DNA of 64,000 bases. It comes from Gammaproteobacteria bacterium. Its GTDB lineage: Bacteria > Pseudomonadota > Gammaproteobacteria > Thiohalomonadales > Thiohalomonadaceae. Below are positions 42,547 through 50,608 of the stretch, in pieces. A program made the translations under genes and the position numbers. The stretch is taken from assembly GCA_003252455.1 (NCBI GenBank), contig QKED01000087.1, forward strand, positions 54,882-118,881. Reading direction: 5' to 3'. The notes under the pieces are model-generated. The model saw nothing but the letters and a program-made list of their open reading frames with translations. It was not told the origin of the DNA and searched no databases. Position 1 is the first letter of the stretch; the number at the start of each line of letters is the position of its first letter.

Positions 42547-44012
42547 CAGAAGCGCTCCAACTCTGGGTGCGGCAGCTCGCCGTGGTGTACGTGCATGGCG
42601 CCGAACTCGGCGCAGCGGTGCAGGGTCGGCACCGCCTTGCCCGGGTTGAGCAGGCCATGGGGGTCGAAGGCCGCCTTCACCGCGTGAAACTGCTCAAGCT
42701 CCATGGGCCTGAACTGCACGCACATCTGGTCGATCTTCTCCATGCCGACGCCGTGCTCACCGGTGATGGTGCCGCCCACCTCGACGCACAGCTCCAGGAT
42801 GCGGCGGCCAAAATCCTCGGTCTTTTCCAGCTCGCCGGGCTTGTTCGCATCGAACAGGATCAGCGGGTGGAGGTTGCCGTCCCCGGCGTGGAAGACGTTG
42901 GCCACCGGTAGGCCGTACTCCTCGGAGAGCTGGCCCATGCGCTGGAGCACCTCGGGTAGGCGCTTGCGCGGAATCGTGCCGTCCATGCAGTAGTAGTCGG
43001 GCGAGAGGCGCCCCACCGCCGGGAAGGCGGATTTGCGCCCCTTCCAGAAGCGCTGGCGCTCCGCCTCGTTCTCGGCGGTTCGCACCTCGCTGGCACCGCT
43101 CGACAGCAGGATCTTGCGCACCTTGAGGATCTCGCTGGAGACCTCGGCGTTGGTGCCGTCCAGCTCGCACAAAAGTATCGCCGCCGCATCGGTCGGGTAA
43201 CCGGCGTGGACGAACGCCTCGGCGGCGCGGATCGCCGTCTGGTCCATCATCTCCAGCCCCGCCGGGATAACGCCTGCGGAGATGATCGCCGCCACCGCCG
43301 CGCCCGCCTCGGTCACGTCGTTAAACGCCGCCAGCACCACCTGGGCACGCTCGGGCAGTGGCAGCAGGCGCACGGTCACCTCGACGACGATGCCGAGCAT
43401 CCCCTCGGAGCCGGTGATGAGCGCCAGCAGGTCGTAGCCGGGACTGTCGAGCCCGGCGCCGCCGAGGGTGAGCAGCTCGCCGTCGACGGTGACGATCTTC
43501 ACCTGCTGGAGGTTGTGCACCGTGAGGCCGTACTTGAGGCAGTGCACGCCGCCGGAGTTCTCCGCCACGTTGCCGCCGATGGAGCAGGCGATCTGTGAGC
43601 TGGGGTCGGGGGCGTAGTAGAGGCCGTGAGGGCGCGCCGCCTCGGAGATGGCCAGGTTGCGCACGCCCGGTTCGACGCGCGCGGTGCGCGCCATCGGGTC
43701 GAGTTCGAGGATGCGATGGAGTTTTGCCAGGCTCAGCAGCACCCCCTCGCTGTGCGGCAGGGCGCCGCCGGAGAGGCCGGTACCGGCACCGCGCGCCACC
43801 ACCGGTACGTGCAGCTCGGAGCAGAGGCGCATTACCGCCTGCACCTGTGCCACCGTCTCGGGCAGCACCACCACCAGCGGCAGGCGGCGGTAGACCGCGA
43901 GGCCGTCGCACTCGTAAGGGTGCAGCTCCTCGGCGCGGTGCAACACCGCGCCTGCGGGTAGTAGCGCCTCTAGGCGGGCGATGATCGGGTGAGTGGCGAC
44001 CACGCTGCCCAT
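42546..44012 (-). CDS. glcD: Glycolate oxidase catalytic FAD subunit GlcD
   Basis: 488 residues. FAD-linked oxidase domain: VVARGAGTGLSGGALPHSEG and SSQIACSIGGNVAENSGGVH. C-terminal substrate domain: YGLPVANVFHAGDGNLHPLI, GEHGVGMEK. It oxidises glycolate (or D-lactate and similar 2-hydroxyacids) to glyoxylate. In an organism using form I RuBisCO, glycolate comes from phosphoglycolate, so this is the entry point of photorespiration-like salvage. It lies 2 bp after the DUF1537-kinase gene. Confidence 0.96.
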   Translation of the reverse strand: MGSVVATHPIIARLEALLPAGAVLHRAEELHPYECDGLAVYRRLPLVVVLPETVAQVQAVMRLCSELHVPVVARGAGTGLSGGALPHSEGVLLSLAKLHRILELDPMARTARVEPGVRNLAISEAARPHGLYYAPDPSSQIACSIGGNVAENSGGVHCLKYGLTVHNLQQVKIVTVDGELLTLGGAGLDSPGYDLLALITGSEGMLGIVVEVTVRLLPLPERAQVVLAAFNDVTEAGAAVAAIISAGVIPAGLEMMDQTAIRAAEAFVHAGYPTDAAAILLCELDGTNAEVSSEILKVRKILLSSGASEVRTAENEAERQRFWKGRKSAFPAVGRLSPDYYCMDGTIPRKRLPEVLQRMGQLSEEYGLPVANVFHAGDGNLHPLILFDANKPGELEKTEDFGRRILELCVEVGGTITGEHGVGMEKIDQMCVQFRPMELEQFHAVKAAFDPHGLLNPGKAVPTLHRCAEFGAMHVHHGELPHPELERF

Positions 44013-44014
44013 GC

Positions 44015-45343
44015 TCAGGCCCCGCTGTCGGCGGCGAGGCGGCGGTAGGCGGTGACCAGCGCGCGGTCGTCGCCGACGTTGCCGGGGAAGATCACCACCG
44101 GCAGGTGCGGGAAGCGCGGGTGGTCCGGTGGGCAGCGCACCACCGAGCAGCCGGGGAGGATCTGTCCGACCACACGCGAGGTGCGCAGGGCGAGGCCGCT
44201 GCTGAGCACATCGTTGGAGGTGATGCCGCCCTTGGAGATGAGAAAACCAAGGTCCTCGGGCATGCCACGCACCACATCCATCAGCAGCGCCGAGACCGCC
44301 TCACCGAAGGCGAGACGCCGCGCCTGATCGGGGAAGCTGCGCTCGCCACGGCTGGTGTAGATCACCGCCGTGCGCCCCAGCTCGTGGGCGCGGGCGGCGG
44401 CGTGCAGCACCTCGGCGAGCAGCGCCTCGCGCTCGCCCTCGACGCGGTCCACATCCACCTCGATGCCGGTAACGCCGCTGGTGCCGAGCAGCTCCTTGAG
44501 CTGGCGCGAACTCTTCTCCACGTGCGAGCCGACCAACACCGCGCCGGGGCTGGCGTCGACCACATAGGTGGCCATCGACTCGGCGGCGACCGGCTGCGGC
44601 GGCAGTTTGGCCAACGCGGTGAGCAGGCTGGCGGCGCTACGAAAGAGATAGCGCTTGCCCTGGGCGGCGGCCTCCATCAGCTGGCTACAGAAGTGGTCGA
44701 GGTCGCTCTGCTGCTCGGCGTCCACCGCGCAGCAGAGGTTGCCCTCCAGGGTGCGCAGGCGGGTGAGGGTCTCGCCGCGCACCTCCTCCAGGGTGAAGCG
44801 CTCCACCTGGGAGGCCTTGATGCGCCCGGCGGTCTTCTCCTCGACGTAGTCGGGCAGGTAGCTGTGCGTGTAGCCGAACACCGAGTCGCGGGCGAACTCG
44901 GTCTCGTGCACCGGCACCGGCGCGCCGTCGACCATCAGGTAGTGGATGCTGTCGCGGGTGATGCGCCCCCCCTCGAAGAAGGCGGGCACCAGGAAGTGGG
45001 CGTCGAACGGCCCCAGCTCCTCGGCGATGATGTCGGTCTCCACCGGGTAGTGGCCACGCAAGGTGGAGTCGGAGCGGCTCACCAGCAGCGGATTGATGGC
45101 CATCTCCGCCTCGGCCAAGCGCGCCAGCGCGGCCTTGAGGTTGGCGCACACCTCGCGGGTGACGGCGGCGGCGCGCGCCGCATCCATGCCGCGCGTGTTG
45201 GTCAGAATAAAGAAGAGCGGCGCGGTGTCGCGCAGCCCCTCGATCAGGGTTTCGACATCCCAGCGGGTCAGCAGCAGGCAGCTGTGTACCGTCTGCGAGC
45301 CGGTGGGGTCGTCGTCCAGGACGATAATCTTGGTGGTGAGCAT
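44015..45343 (-). CDS. Four-carbon acid sugar kinase family (DUF1537)
   Basis: 442 residues. N-terminal domain opens MLTTKIIVLDDDPTGSQTVH, with RSDSTLRGHYPVETDII (substrate loop). The C-terminal nucleotide-binding domain has FLISKGGITSNDVLSSGLAL and a PGNVGDD motif near the end. Characterised relatives phosphorylate threonate, erythronate or 3-oxotetronate; the DDDPTGSQTVH variant belongs to a subgroup whose substrate I do not know. Start 45343 is placed at the conserved N-terminus rather than 69 bases upstream. It is first of the four-gene operon with glcDEF, linking it to 2-hydroxyacid metabolism. No OtnC/OtnI-type aldolase or isomerase is present. Confidence 0.88.
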   Translation of the reverse strand: MLTTKIIVLDDDPTGSQTVHSCLLLTRWDVETLIEGLRDTAPLFFILTNTRGMDAARAAAVTREVCANLKAALARLAEAEMAINPLLVSRSDSTLRGHYPVETDIIAEELGPFDAHFLVPAFFEGGRITRDSIHYLMVDGAPVPVHETEFARDSVFGYTHSYLPDYVEEKTAGRIKASQVERFTLEEVRGETLTRLRTLEGNLCCAVDAEQQSDLDHFCSQLMEAAAQGKRYLFRSAASLLTALAKLPPQPVAAESMATYVVDASPGAVLVGSHVEKSSRQLKELLGTSGVTGIEVDVDRVEGEREALLAEVLHAAARAHELGRTAVIYTSRGERSFPDQARRLAFGEAVSALLMDVVRGMPEDLGFLISKGGITSNDVLSSGLALRTSRVVGQILPGCSVVRCPPDHPRFPHLPVVIFPGNVGDDRALVTAYRRLAADSGA

Positions 45344-45389
45344 GGCGTTATTCTCGTGGTGTCTTAGAGCACCCTGTTCTCTCTTTGAC

Positions 45390-45501
45390 TGTAGGCGGGC
45401 CTTCAGGCCCACACCAGGCGACGCTGCCGTTAGGCGAGTCCGCTCTCGTGTCGGCTCGCCAACGGCCTCGTGCCACCTGTCGGCATAAATGCCGACCTAC
45501 C
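45390..45501. repeat. Tail-to-tail REP-like pair
   Basis: GTAGGCGGGCCTTCAGGCCC starts at 45391 on the plus strand. On the minus strand GTAGGTCGGCATTTATGCCG runs from 45500 down. Between them lies a third stem (GGCGAG at 45433 with CTCGCC at 45455). All share a GTAGG head. The group occupies most of the gap between the TPP-enzyme gene and the DUF1537-kinase gene, so it lies inside the presumed transcription unit. Confidence 0.8.
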
Positions 45502-45503
45502 AA

Positions 45504-47741
45504 TCAGCCGAAGCGGTAGGCGCCGCCCTCGACTGCCTCTTCCGGCAGCAGGGCGTGGGTGCGGTCGACCATGAACTCGGCGGTGATGCCGTTGAAGCTC
45601 ATCAGTTCACCGGCGGTGGCTGTCGTCTCACCGCGCTTCCAGCAGACCACGTCGCGGCGCGGGGCGCGGCTGCGCAGCATCACCGGCTCCAGCGGGGCGC
45701 TCGGGCCGCCGCTCACGCCGAACAGCAGGTCGCCGTCGAACAGGGCGTTGAAGGCGTCGTCGTCGAGGAAGTTCGCCTCCGGCTGGGAGACGGTATCCCA
45801 GGCCACGTCGGTGCTGCGGTAGAGGCGACGCGGGTTGACCACGGCGACGATGCGCACGCGGTAGCCCTCCGCCTCCAGACGATCCTTGGCCTCGAACACC
45901 GGCAGGAAGATCATGTCGCCGGTGACGGCGAAGACCACGGTGCCCTTGGTGCCGCCGCTCGATTCGTAGATAGTCGCGGCGCCCTTGTCGAAGGCGGCAC
46001 GCGACTCCTCCAGGCTCATGTAGACCGGCAGCGGGCTCTTCGAGGCGATGATCACCATGCCCTTGTTGTAGCTGCAGGCGGCGTAGTCGTAGGCCACCTG
46101 CATGGCGTTGGCGTCGCAGGGGAAGAGCGGGAAGACGTTGCCGTTGCGCATCATCGCGGCAAAGTAGCCCTCGATCTCCGGGCGCTGGTGGGTCCAGCCG
46201 TTGCGCCCCTGCTCCAGGGCACCGGCGGTGAACATGGTCACCACCGCCGGGGTCTTGCGCCGCAGCTCGGCCATCGCCTGGGTCACGGTCTGCACGATGG
46301 GCCAGCCGTTGATGGCGAAGGACTCGTAGGAGAGCCAGATGGAGCGCTGACCGAAGAGGGCGAGACCGGCGGCGAAACCGGCGCAGGCATCCTCGTTGAG
46401 CGGCTCGTAGACCTGGCCGTTGGGCTCCTGGTTGTAGAGCGGGTCCTGGGTCGGGTGGCGGATCTTCAGCGCGTCGTTGATGTTCTTCATCGCCGAGGCC
46501 TCGTTGCCGTCGGCGTTGGTCACCACGAAGCGCGCGTCGGCCTGACCCATCTGCGCCACCAGGGCGCCCATGGCGGTGGCGGGCACCGCCTTCTCATCCT
46601 TGGAGAAGGCCTGCATCTCCAGCTTGGGCATGGGCGGGATGGGCAGCTCGAACTCGGTCACCACGCTCTTCACGGCTGGGCCGCCACCGGCGCGACTCAG
46701 GTTGTCGCGCACGATGGCCCACGCCTCGGGGGGTAGGGCGCGGCGCTGGAGCCCTTCGACGATGTGCGCGGCGTCGAGGGTGTCGGCCGGGTAGAGGTTG
46801 TGCGACTTGGCACCGACGGTGTGCACTCCGGCGCCCTTGAGCTGCTTGATCACCAGGGCGGTGAGCCTGCCGCTGAAGGCGGACTTGGCGGCGCGGTCGG
46901 CCCCCTGCAAGACGGCCTTGGCGAAGGCGAGACGCCCGGCGAAGGAGAAGCGGCTGGAGTCGACGAAGGCCCCCTCCTGCCCGGCGTCGTCGTACTCTTT
47001 GGCGTCGATCAGCACCACCTCGTCGAAGCCGTGCCCCTTCCAGTAGGCCTCCATCTGTTCGTTGCTGTGCAGCGAGACCATGGAGTGGTGCTCCTGGGAG
47101 TAGCCGTTCCAGATCAGCGTCGGCAGGAAGTTGGTCACCTCCGGGTAGGCGGTGTGGAAGTGCATCATGGCGTTGAGCACGTAGGGCTCGCCCATGCCGC
47201 CGTCGCCGATGGTCACCGGGAAGAGCTTGTCACGATGCAGATAGGCCCCGGCCATGGCGAAGTGCTGGCCCTGACCGAGCGGCCCTGCGGGGGCGAGCAG
47301 GCCGGGGATGGCCCCGGAGAGGTGGCCGAGCAGCCCCTCGCGCTCACGAAAGCGCGCCATCATGTCGTCCATGGTGTGGATGCCCATCGCCTCCAGCGAG
47401 GAGTCGAGGAACATGGCGGAGTAGAAGCCGGGGGCGTGGTGGCCCACCTCGGTGACGATGTTGGTATGGCCAAGCAGCATCAGTGCGGCGTGCGCGTCGG
47501 CGCTGGAGGCGTAGCCGCCGGGGTGACCGGAGCCCTTGGAGCCGCACACCTGGAGGGTGACGTAGCGCAGGGCGTCGGCGACCAGCAGGGTCTGGTAGGC
47601 GGCGCTGGCGTCGTTGGCATCGGCGATGGCGCTCTGCCCCTCGGCGATGACGGCGCTGGCGGCGTGCTTGTCGAACTCGGGCCAGGCCTCGCCGTGGAAA
47701 CGGATGCCCTCGCAGAAGGCGGGAAGGGTGGTGCTGCTCAT
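45504..47741 (-). CDS. Transketolase-superfamily TPP enzyme
   Basis: 745 residues. The N-terminal TPP domain has SKGSGHPGGYASSADAHAAL, the diphosphate/Mg motif GDGGMGEPYVLNAMMHFHTA ... LIWNGYS, and GPLGQGQHFAMAGAYLHRDK. The middle pyrimidine domain has ATAMGALVAQMGQADARFVV, LNEDACAGFAAGLALFGQ (Glu for TPP activation) and TMFTAGALEQGRNGWTHQRP. A C-terminal transketolase-C-like domain follows. It is longer than TktA (about 660) and clearly divergent; it is not phosphoketolase. GGGAG precedes ATG 47741. It lies between an IclR gene (divergent) and the kinase-glcDEF operon (same direction), so a role in C2/C4 sugar or sugar-acid interconversion is likely. The reaction is unknown. Confidence 0.82.
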   Translation of the reverse strand: MSSTTLPAFCEGIRFHGEAWPEFDKHAASAVIAEGQSAIADANDASAAYQTLLVADALRYVTLQVCGSKGSGHPGGYASSADAHAALMLLGHTNIVTEVGHHAPGFYSAMFLDSSLEAMGIHTMDDMMARFREREGLLGHLSGAIPGLLAPAGPLGQGQHFAMAGAYLHRDKLFPVTIGDGGMGEPYVLNAMMHFHTAYPEVTNFLPTLIWNGYSQEHHSMVSLHSNEQMEAYWKGHGFDEVVLIDAKEYDDAGQEGAFVDSSRFSFAGRLAFAKAVLQGADRAAKSAFSGRLTALVIKQLKGAGVHTVGAKSHNLYPADTLDAAHIVEGLQRRALPPEAWAIVRDNLSRAGGGPAVKSVVTEFELPIPPMPKLEMQAFSKDEKAVPATAMGALVAQMGQADARFVVTNADGNEASAMKNINDALKIRHPTQDPLYNQEPNGQVYEPLNEDACAGFAAGLALFGQRSIWLSYESFAINGWPIVQTVTQAMAELRRKTPAVVTMFTAGALEQGRNGWTHQRPEIEGYFAAMMRNGNVFPLFPCDANAMQVAYDYAACSYNKGMVIIASKSPLPVYMSLEESRAAFDKGAATIYESSGGTKGTVVFAVTGDMIFLPVFEAKDRLEAEGYRVRIVAVVNPRRLYRSTDVAWDTVSQPEANFLDDDAFNALFDGDLLFGVSGGPSAPLEPVMLRSRAPRRDVVCWKRGETTATAGELMSFNGITAEFMVDRTHALLPEEAVEGGAYRFG

Positions 47742-47773
47742 GGTCGTTCTCCCGGTGCAGGTCGTGAGTGGTT

Positions 47774-47863
47774 TTCCGTGATGTGAAATGCACTTCACGT
47801 GTTGAAAAAACCTACTTCATCACTTAGTCTTTCGCAAGGCACAATCGTTTTCACGATGTGAAA
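47774..47863. promoter_or_regulatory. Three candidate IclR-type operators
   Basis: TTTCACGATGTGAAA at 47849-47863 has perfect 6-bp half-sites around GAT. Two related copies are TTCCGTGATGTGAAA at 47774-47788 (12 of 15 identical) and CTTCACGTGTTGAAA at 47793-47807 (11 of 15), with centres 19 bp apart. They flank the divergent starts of the TPP-enzyme gene (47741) and the IclR gene (47907), as expected for control by the adjacent IclR protein. Confidence 0.65.
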
Positions 47864-47906
47864 TACGAGAACGCAAGCCACCTCTAACAGCAAAAAGGCC
47901 ACCCCC

Positions 47907-48689
47907 ATGGACCATGCCAGCGCAGAGAAAGCCCCCCGCAGCGGCGGCTCGATCCAGGTGATCGACCGCGCCGCCGCCCTGCTCGACGCCATCTCCACAT
48001 ACCCCGACCCGGCCAGCCTCAAACACCTCTCCGCCGACACCGGCCTGCACCCCTCTACCGCCCACCGCATCCTCCACGCCCTGTGCGAGGTGGGGCTGGT
48101 AGAGCGCGACGAGGCGAGCCACTACCGCCTCGGGCGCCAACTGCACTATCTGGCCGAGCGCGTGCGCCCGTCGGTGGACCTGCGCCAGGAGGCGCTCGGC
48201 ATCATGGAGCGGCTGCGCGACGAGGTGGGCGAGACGGTCAACCTCACCGTGCGTGAGGGGGATGAGGTGATCTACGTGGAGCGCGCCCTCTCCCGGCGCA
48301 TCATGCGCGTGGAGCAGGTGATCGGCAGTCGCGCACCGCTGCACGTCACCGCCGTGGGCAAGCTGATGCTCGGCGAGCTGGGCGATCAGTTCACCCAGGG
48401 CTACGCCGAGCGCACCGGCCTGCCCGCCTACACCGTGCACACCCTCGACAGCCTGGAGAAACTCAAACCGCAGGCGCAGCAGGGGGTGCGCGACGGCTAC
48501 GCACTAGACAATGAGGAGGCGGAGGAGGGAGTCGGCTGCATCGGCGTGCTGGTGCGCGATGCGCGCGGCGAGTTCGTCGCCGGGCTCTCGGTCTCGGCGC
48601 CCATCGAGCGGCGTCAGGCGGCGTGGATCCCGCTGATCCAGCAGGCGGCGCGGGAGGTGTCGGTCCGTCTCGGGGCGAGCGTGGGTTAG
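47907..48689 (+). CDS. IclR-family transcription regulator
   Basis: 260 residues. The N-terminal winged HTH (about 14-75) has QVIDRAAALLDAIS and LHPSTAHRILHALCEVGLVE. The C-terminal effector domain (about 85-255) has VEQVIGSRAPLHVTAVGKLM and GIHVR-like GCIGVLVRDARGEFVAGLSV. IclR proteins commonly sense small acids such as glyoxylate and pyruvate and repress divergent catabolic genes. Here the likely targets are the TPP-enzyme gene, possibly the kinase-glcDEF genes, and itself. Confidence 0.92.
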   Translation: MDHASAEKAPRSGGSIQVIDRAAALLDAISTYPDPASLKHLSADTGLHPSTAHRILHALCEVGLVERDEASHYRLGRQLHYLAERVRPSVDLRQEALGIMERLRDEVGETVNLTVREGDEVIYVERALSRRIMRVEQVIGSRAPLHVTAVGKLMLGELGDQFTQGYAERTGLPAYTVHTLDSLEKLKPQAQQGVRDGYALDNEEAEEGVGCIGVLVRDARGEFVAGLSVSAPIERRQAAWIPLIQQAAREVSVRLGASVG

Positions 48690-48807
48690 CGCCTCGAACC
48701 GGCGGGAGGCACCATGGAGTCGACCTGGCGAACTCCCGCGCCGTCCACCGGTCACACCGCTGTGGTGAACACGCCGCGACAACATAAGAACACCCAAGGA
48801 GTCCCCT

Positions 48808-49470
48808 ATGAAGATGTCCCACCCACTCCTCCCTGCCGCCCTGCTCTTCAGTCTCGCCGCCCCCCTGCCGGCCGAGGAGCTGGAGGTGAAGATCACCGCC
48901 GAGCTGGCCAGCGTGGAGGTGACCCACGCCGGAAAGAAGGTGACCATTCAACGCAATCAGGACCAGGGCAACCATGTCATCGAGGCCTATGCCGCCACCT
49001 CGCGCCCCTGCCCCCCCTTCTGCGTACAACCCATGCAGCTCGCCCCCGGGGTGGAGACCATCGGCGAGTTGGAGCTGCTCGATTACCTGCAGCGGCGTGA
49101 GGCGGGCGATGAGCGCATCCTGGTGATCGACTCGCGTACCCCTGACTGGGTGGCGCGCGGCACCATCCCCGGTAGCGTCAACATCCCCTGGAACGAGCTC
49201 AACCCGCAGCGGGGGGCCGACCCCTTCAGCATCAGCGAGATCCTCGAAGGGCGCTTCGGCGCTCGCAGTCAGGAGGGGCTGTGGGACTTCTCCGGGGCGA
49301 AGACCCTGGTGATGTTCTGCAACGGTCCCTGGTGTGGCCAATCCCCGGCCAACATCCGCACCCTGCTCAAGTTCGGCTACCCGGCAGAGCGGATCAAGTG
49401 GTACCGCGGCGGTCTACAGGGGTGGGAGAACCTCGGGCTGACCACGGTCCCGGGCCAACCCGAGAAGTAG
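48808..49470 (+). CDS. Periplasmic rhodanese-domain protein
   Basis: 220 residues with a signal peptide (MKMSHPLLPAALLFSLAAPL, cleavage near 22). An N-terminal segment (about 30-75) has RPCPPFCVQPMQLAPGVETI, containing a CPPFC pair. A rhodanese domain (about 85-215) follows with VIDSRTPDWVARGTIPGSVN and the active-site loop CNGPWCGQSP (catalytic Cys in a CxxxxC context). The domain binds or transfers sulfane sulfur. The extra Cys pair suggests a redox or sulfur-carrier role in the periplasm, fitting a sulfur oxidiser (inference). AAGGAG precedes the ATG. Confidence 0.85.
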   Translation: MKMSHPLLPAALLFSLAAPLPAEELEVKITAELASVEVTHAGKKVTIQRNQDQGNHVIEAYAATSRPCPPFCVQPMQLAPGVETIGELELLDYLQRREAGDERILVIDSRTPDWVARGTIPGSVNIPWNELNPQRGADPFSISEILEGRFGARSQEGLWDFSGAKTLVMFCNGPWCGQSPANIRTLLKFGYPAERIKWYRGGLQGWENLGLTTVPGQPEK

Positions 49471-49564
49471 CCCCGTGCCCCCACGCGCGCCGTGACGGGC
49501 ACCGCCACGGCGCATCAGCAATCCCTGTTTTACTGCGTCACCGTCCCCACACATACCCCGATCG

Positions 49565-49587
49565 ATCAGGGAAAACCCTGATATTTT
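49565..49587 (+). terminator. Hairpin with short T-run after the rhodanese gene
   Basis: ATCAGGG pairs with CCCTGAT around AAAA, followed by ATTTT. It is placed 94 bp after the rhodanese stop and 54 bp before oxyR. It could also be a regulator-binding palindrome. Confidence 0.45.
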
Positions 49588-49641
49588 CAGTCTCCCGGCA
49601 ATTTTCAGGACGCCACGTCAAAGCCGGAGTATGATTCGGGC

Positions 49642-50559
49642 ATGAACATCCGCGACCTCAAATATCTGGTCACCGTGGCCCGCCTGCGCCACTTCGGCAA
49701 GGCGGCGGAGGCGTGTTTTGTCAGTCAACCGACCCTCAGCGGCCAGATCAAGAAGCTGGAGGCGGAACTGGGGGTGACCCTGTTGGAGCGCACCCAGCGC
49801 CACGTGGTGCCGACCCCGGCGGGGGAGCGCATCATCGAGCAGGCACGCCGCGTCTTGGAGGAGGTGGAGGGGATCGAGACCCTGGCCCAGGCCCACGGCG
49901 ACCCCCTCGCCGGGGTGCTGGAGGTGGGGGCGATCCACACCATCAGCCCCTACCTACTACCACGCATCCTCGGCCCGCTGCGTCACGAACTGCCGCAGAT
50001 GCAACTGATCCTGCACGAGGACATCACCGCCAACCTGCTGCGCCGCCTACTCGATCATGAGCTGGACGCGATCATCCTCGCCACCCCCGAGCCACACCCG
50101 GAGTTGGCCGCACGGGCGCTCTACCGCGAGCCCTTCTGGTTTGCCCATGCCGCCGACTCCCCCTTCGCCGCCGAGCCGGAGATCACCGAGGCACACCTGA
50201 GTCACGACGGTCTGCTGCTGCTGGCCGACGGCCACTGCCTCGCCGACCAGGTGCTCGACCTCTGCCGGGGCCCCGGTGGCCTGCGCGAAGGGGACCGAGG
50301 TGACCTGCGCGCCGCCAGCCTGGAGACCCTGGTACGCCTGGTCGGCCTCGGCTTCGGCACCACCCTGATCCCGGCCCTGGCGGTGAGCCCGGCGGCGCTG
50401 GCCGAGCAGGGGGTGGTGGCACGCCCCATCGCCGCACAGGCGGCACAGCGCCGGGTGAGCCTGGTCTATCGCCGCAGCTTCACCCGCCCGGAGGCGCTCG
50501 ACGCCCTGGTACACACCCTGCTCAGCGCCCTGCCCGACGCCGTCGAACCCAGTGAATAA
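49642..50559 (+). CDS. oxyR: Hydrogen-peroxide-sensing LysR regulator OxyR
   Basis: 305 residues. LysR HTH (MNIRDLKYLVTVARLRHFGK, SQPTLSGQIKKLEAELG). Regulatory domain with LLLADGHCLADQVLDLC, in which the Cys residues fall at positions 199 and 208, exactly those of the E. coli OxyR disulfide switch. ASLETLVRLVGLGFGTTLIP and SLVYRRSF also match. It activates peroxide-defence genes on oxidation. An OxyR-like site lies upstream of the peroxiredoxin-glutaredoxin gene 3.5 kb away. It is followed after 49 bp by a binding-protein gene that may be an independent unit. Confidence 0.95.
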   Translation: MNIRDLKYLVTVARLRHFGKAAEACFVSQPTLSGQIKKLEAELGVTLLERTQRHVVPTPAGERIIEQARRVLEEVEGIETLAQAHGDPLAGVLEVGAIHTISPYLLPRILGPLRHELPQMQLILHEDITANLLRRLLDHELDAIILATPEPHPELAARALYREPFWFAHAADSPFAAEPEITEAHLSHDGLLLLADGHCLADQVLDLCRGPGGLREGDRGDLRAASLETLVRLVGLGFGTTLIPALAVSPAALAEQGVVARPIAAQAAQRRVSLVYRRSFTRPEALDALVHTLLSALPDAVEPSE

Positions 50560-50608
50560 CCCCTACGCCCCCTTGCGGGGGTCACCTGCCGCCACACGGG
50601 AGCCCTGT

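Noticed and set aside
45489..46736. 415-codon plus-strand frame opposite the TPP-enzyme gene
   Set aside because: Gly/His/Val-rich shadow of the real minus-strand gene, which has clear TPP motifs.
45504..47741. Annotating the TPP enzyme as transketolase TktA or phosphoketolase
   Set aside because: It is about 80 residues longer than TktA, with divergent motifs, and lacks phosphoketolase hallmarks, so only the superfamily is given.
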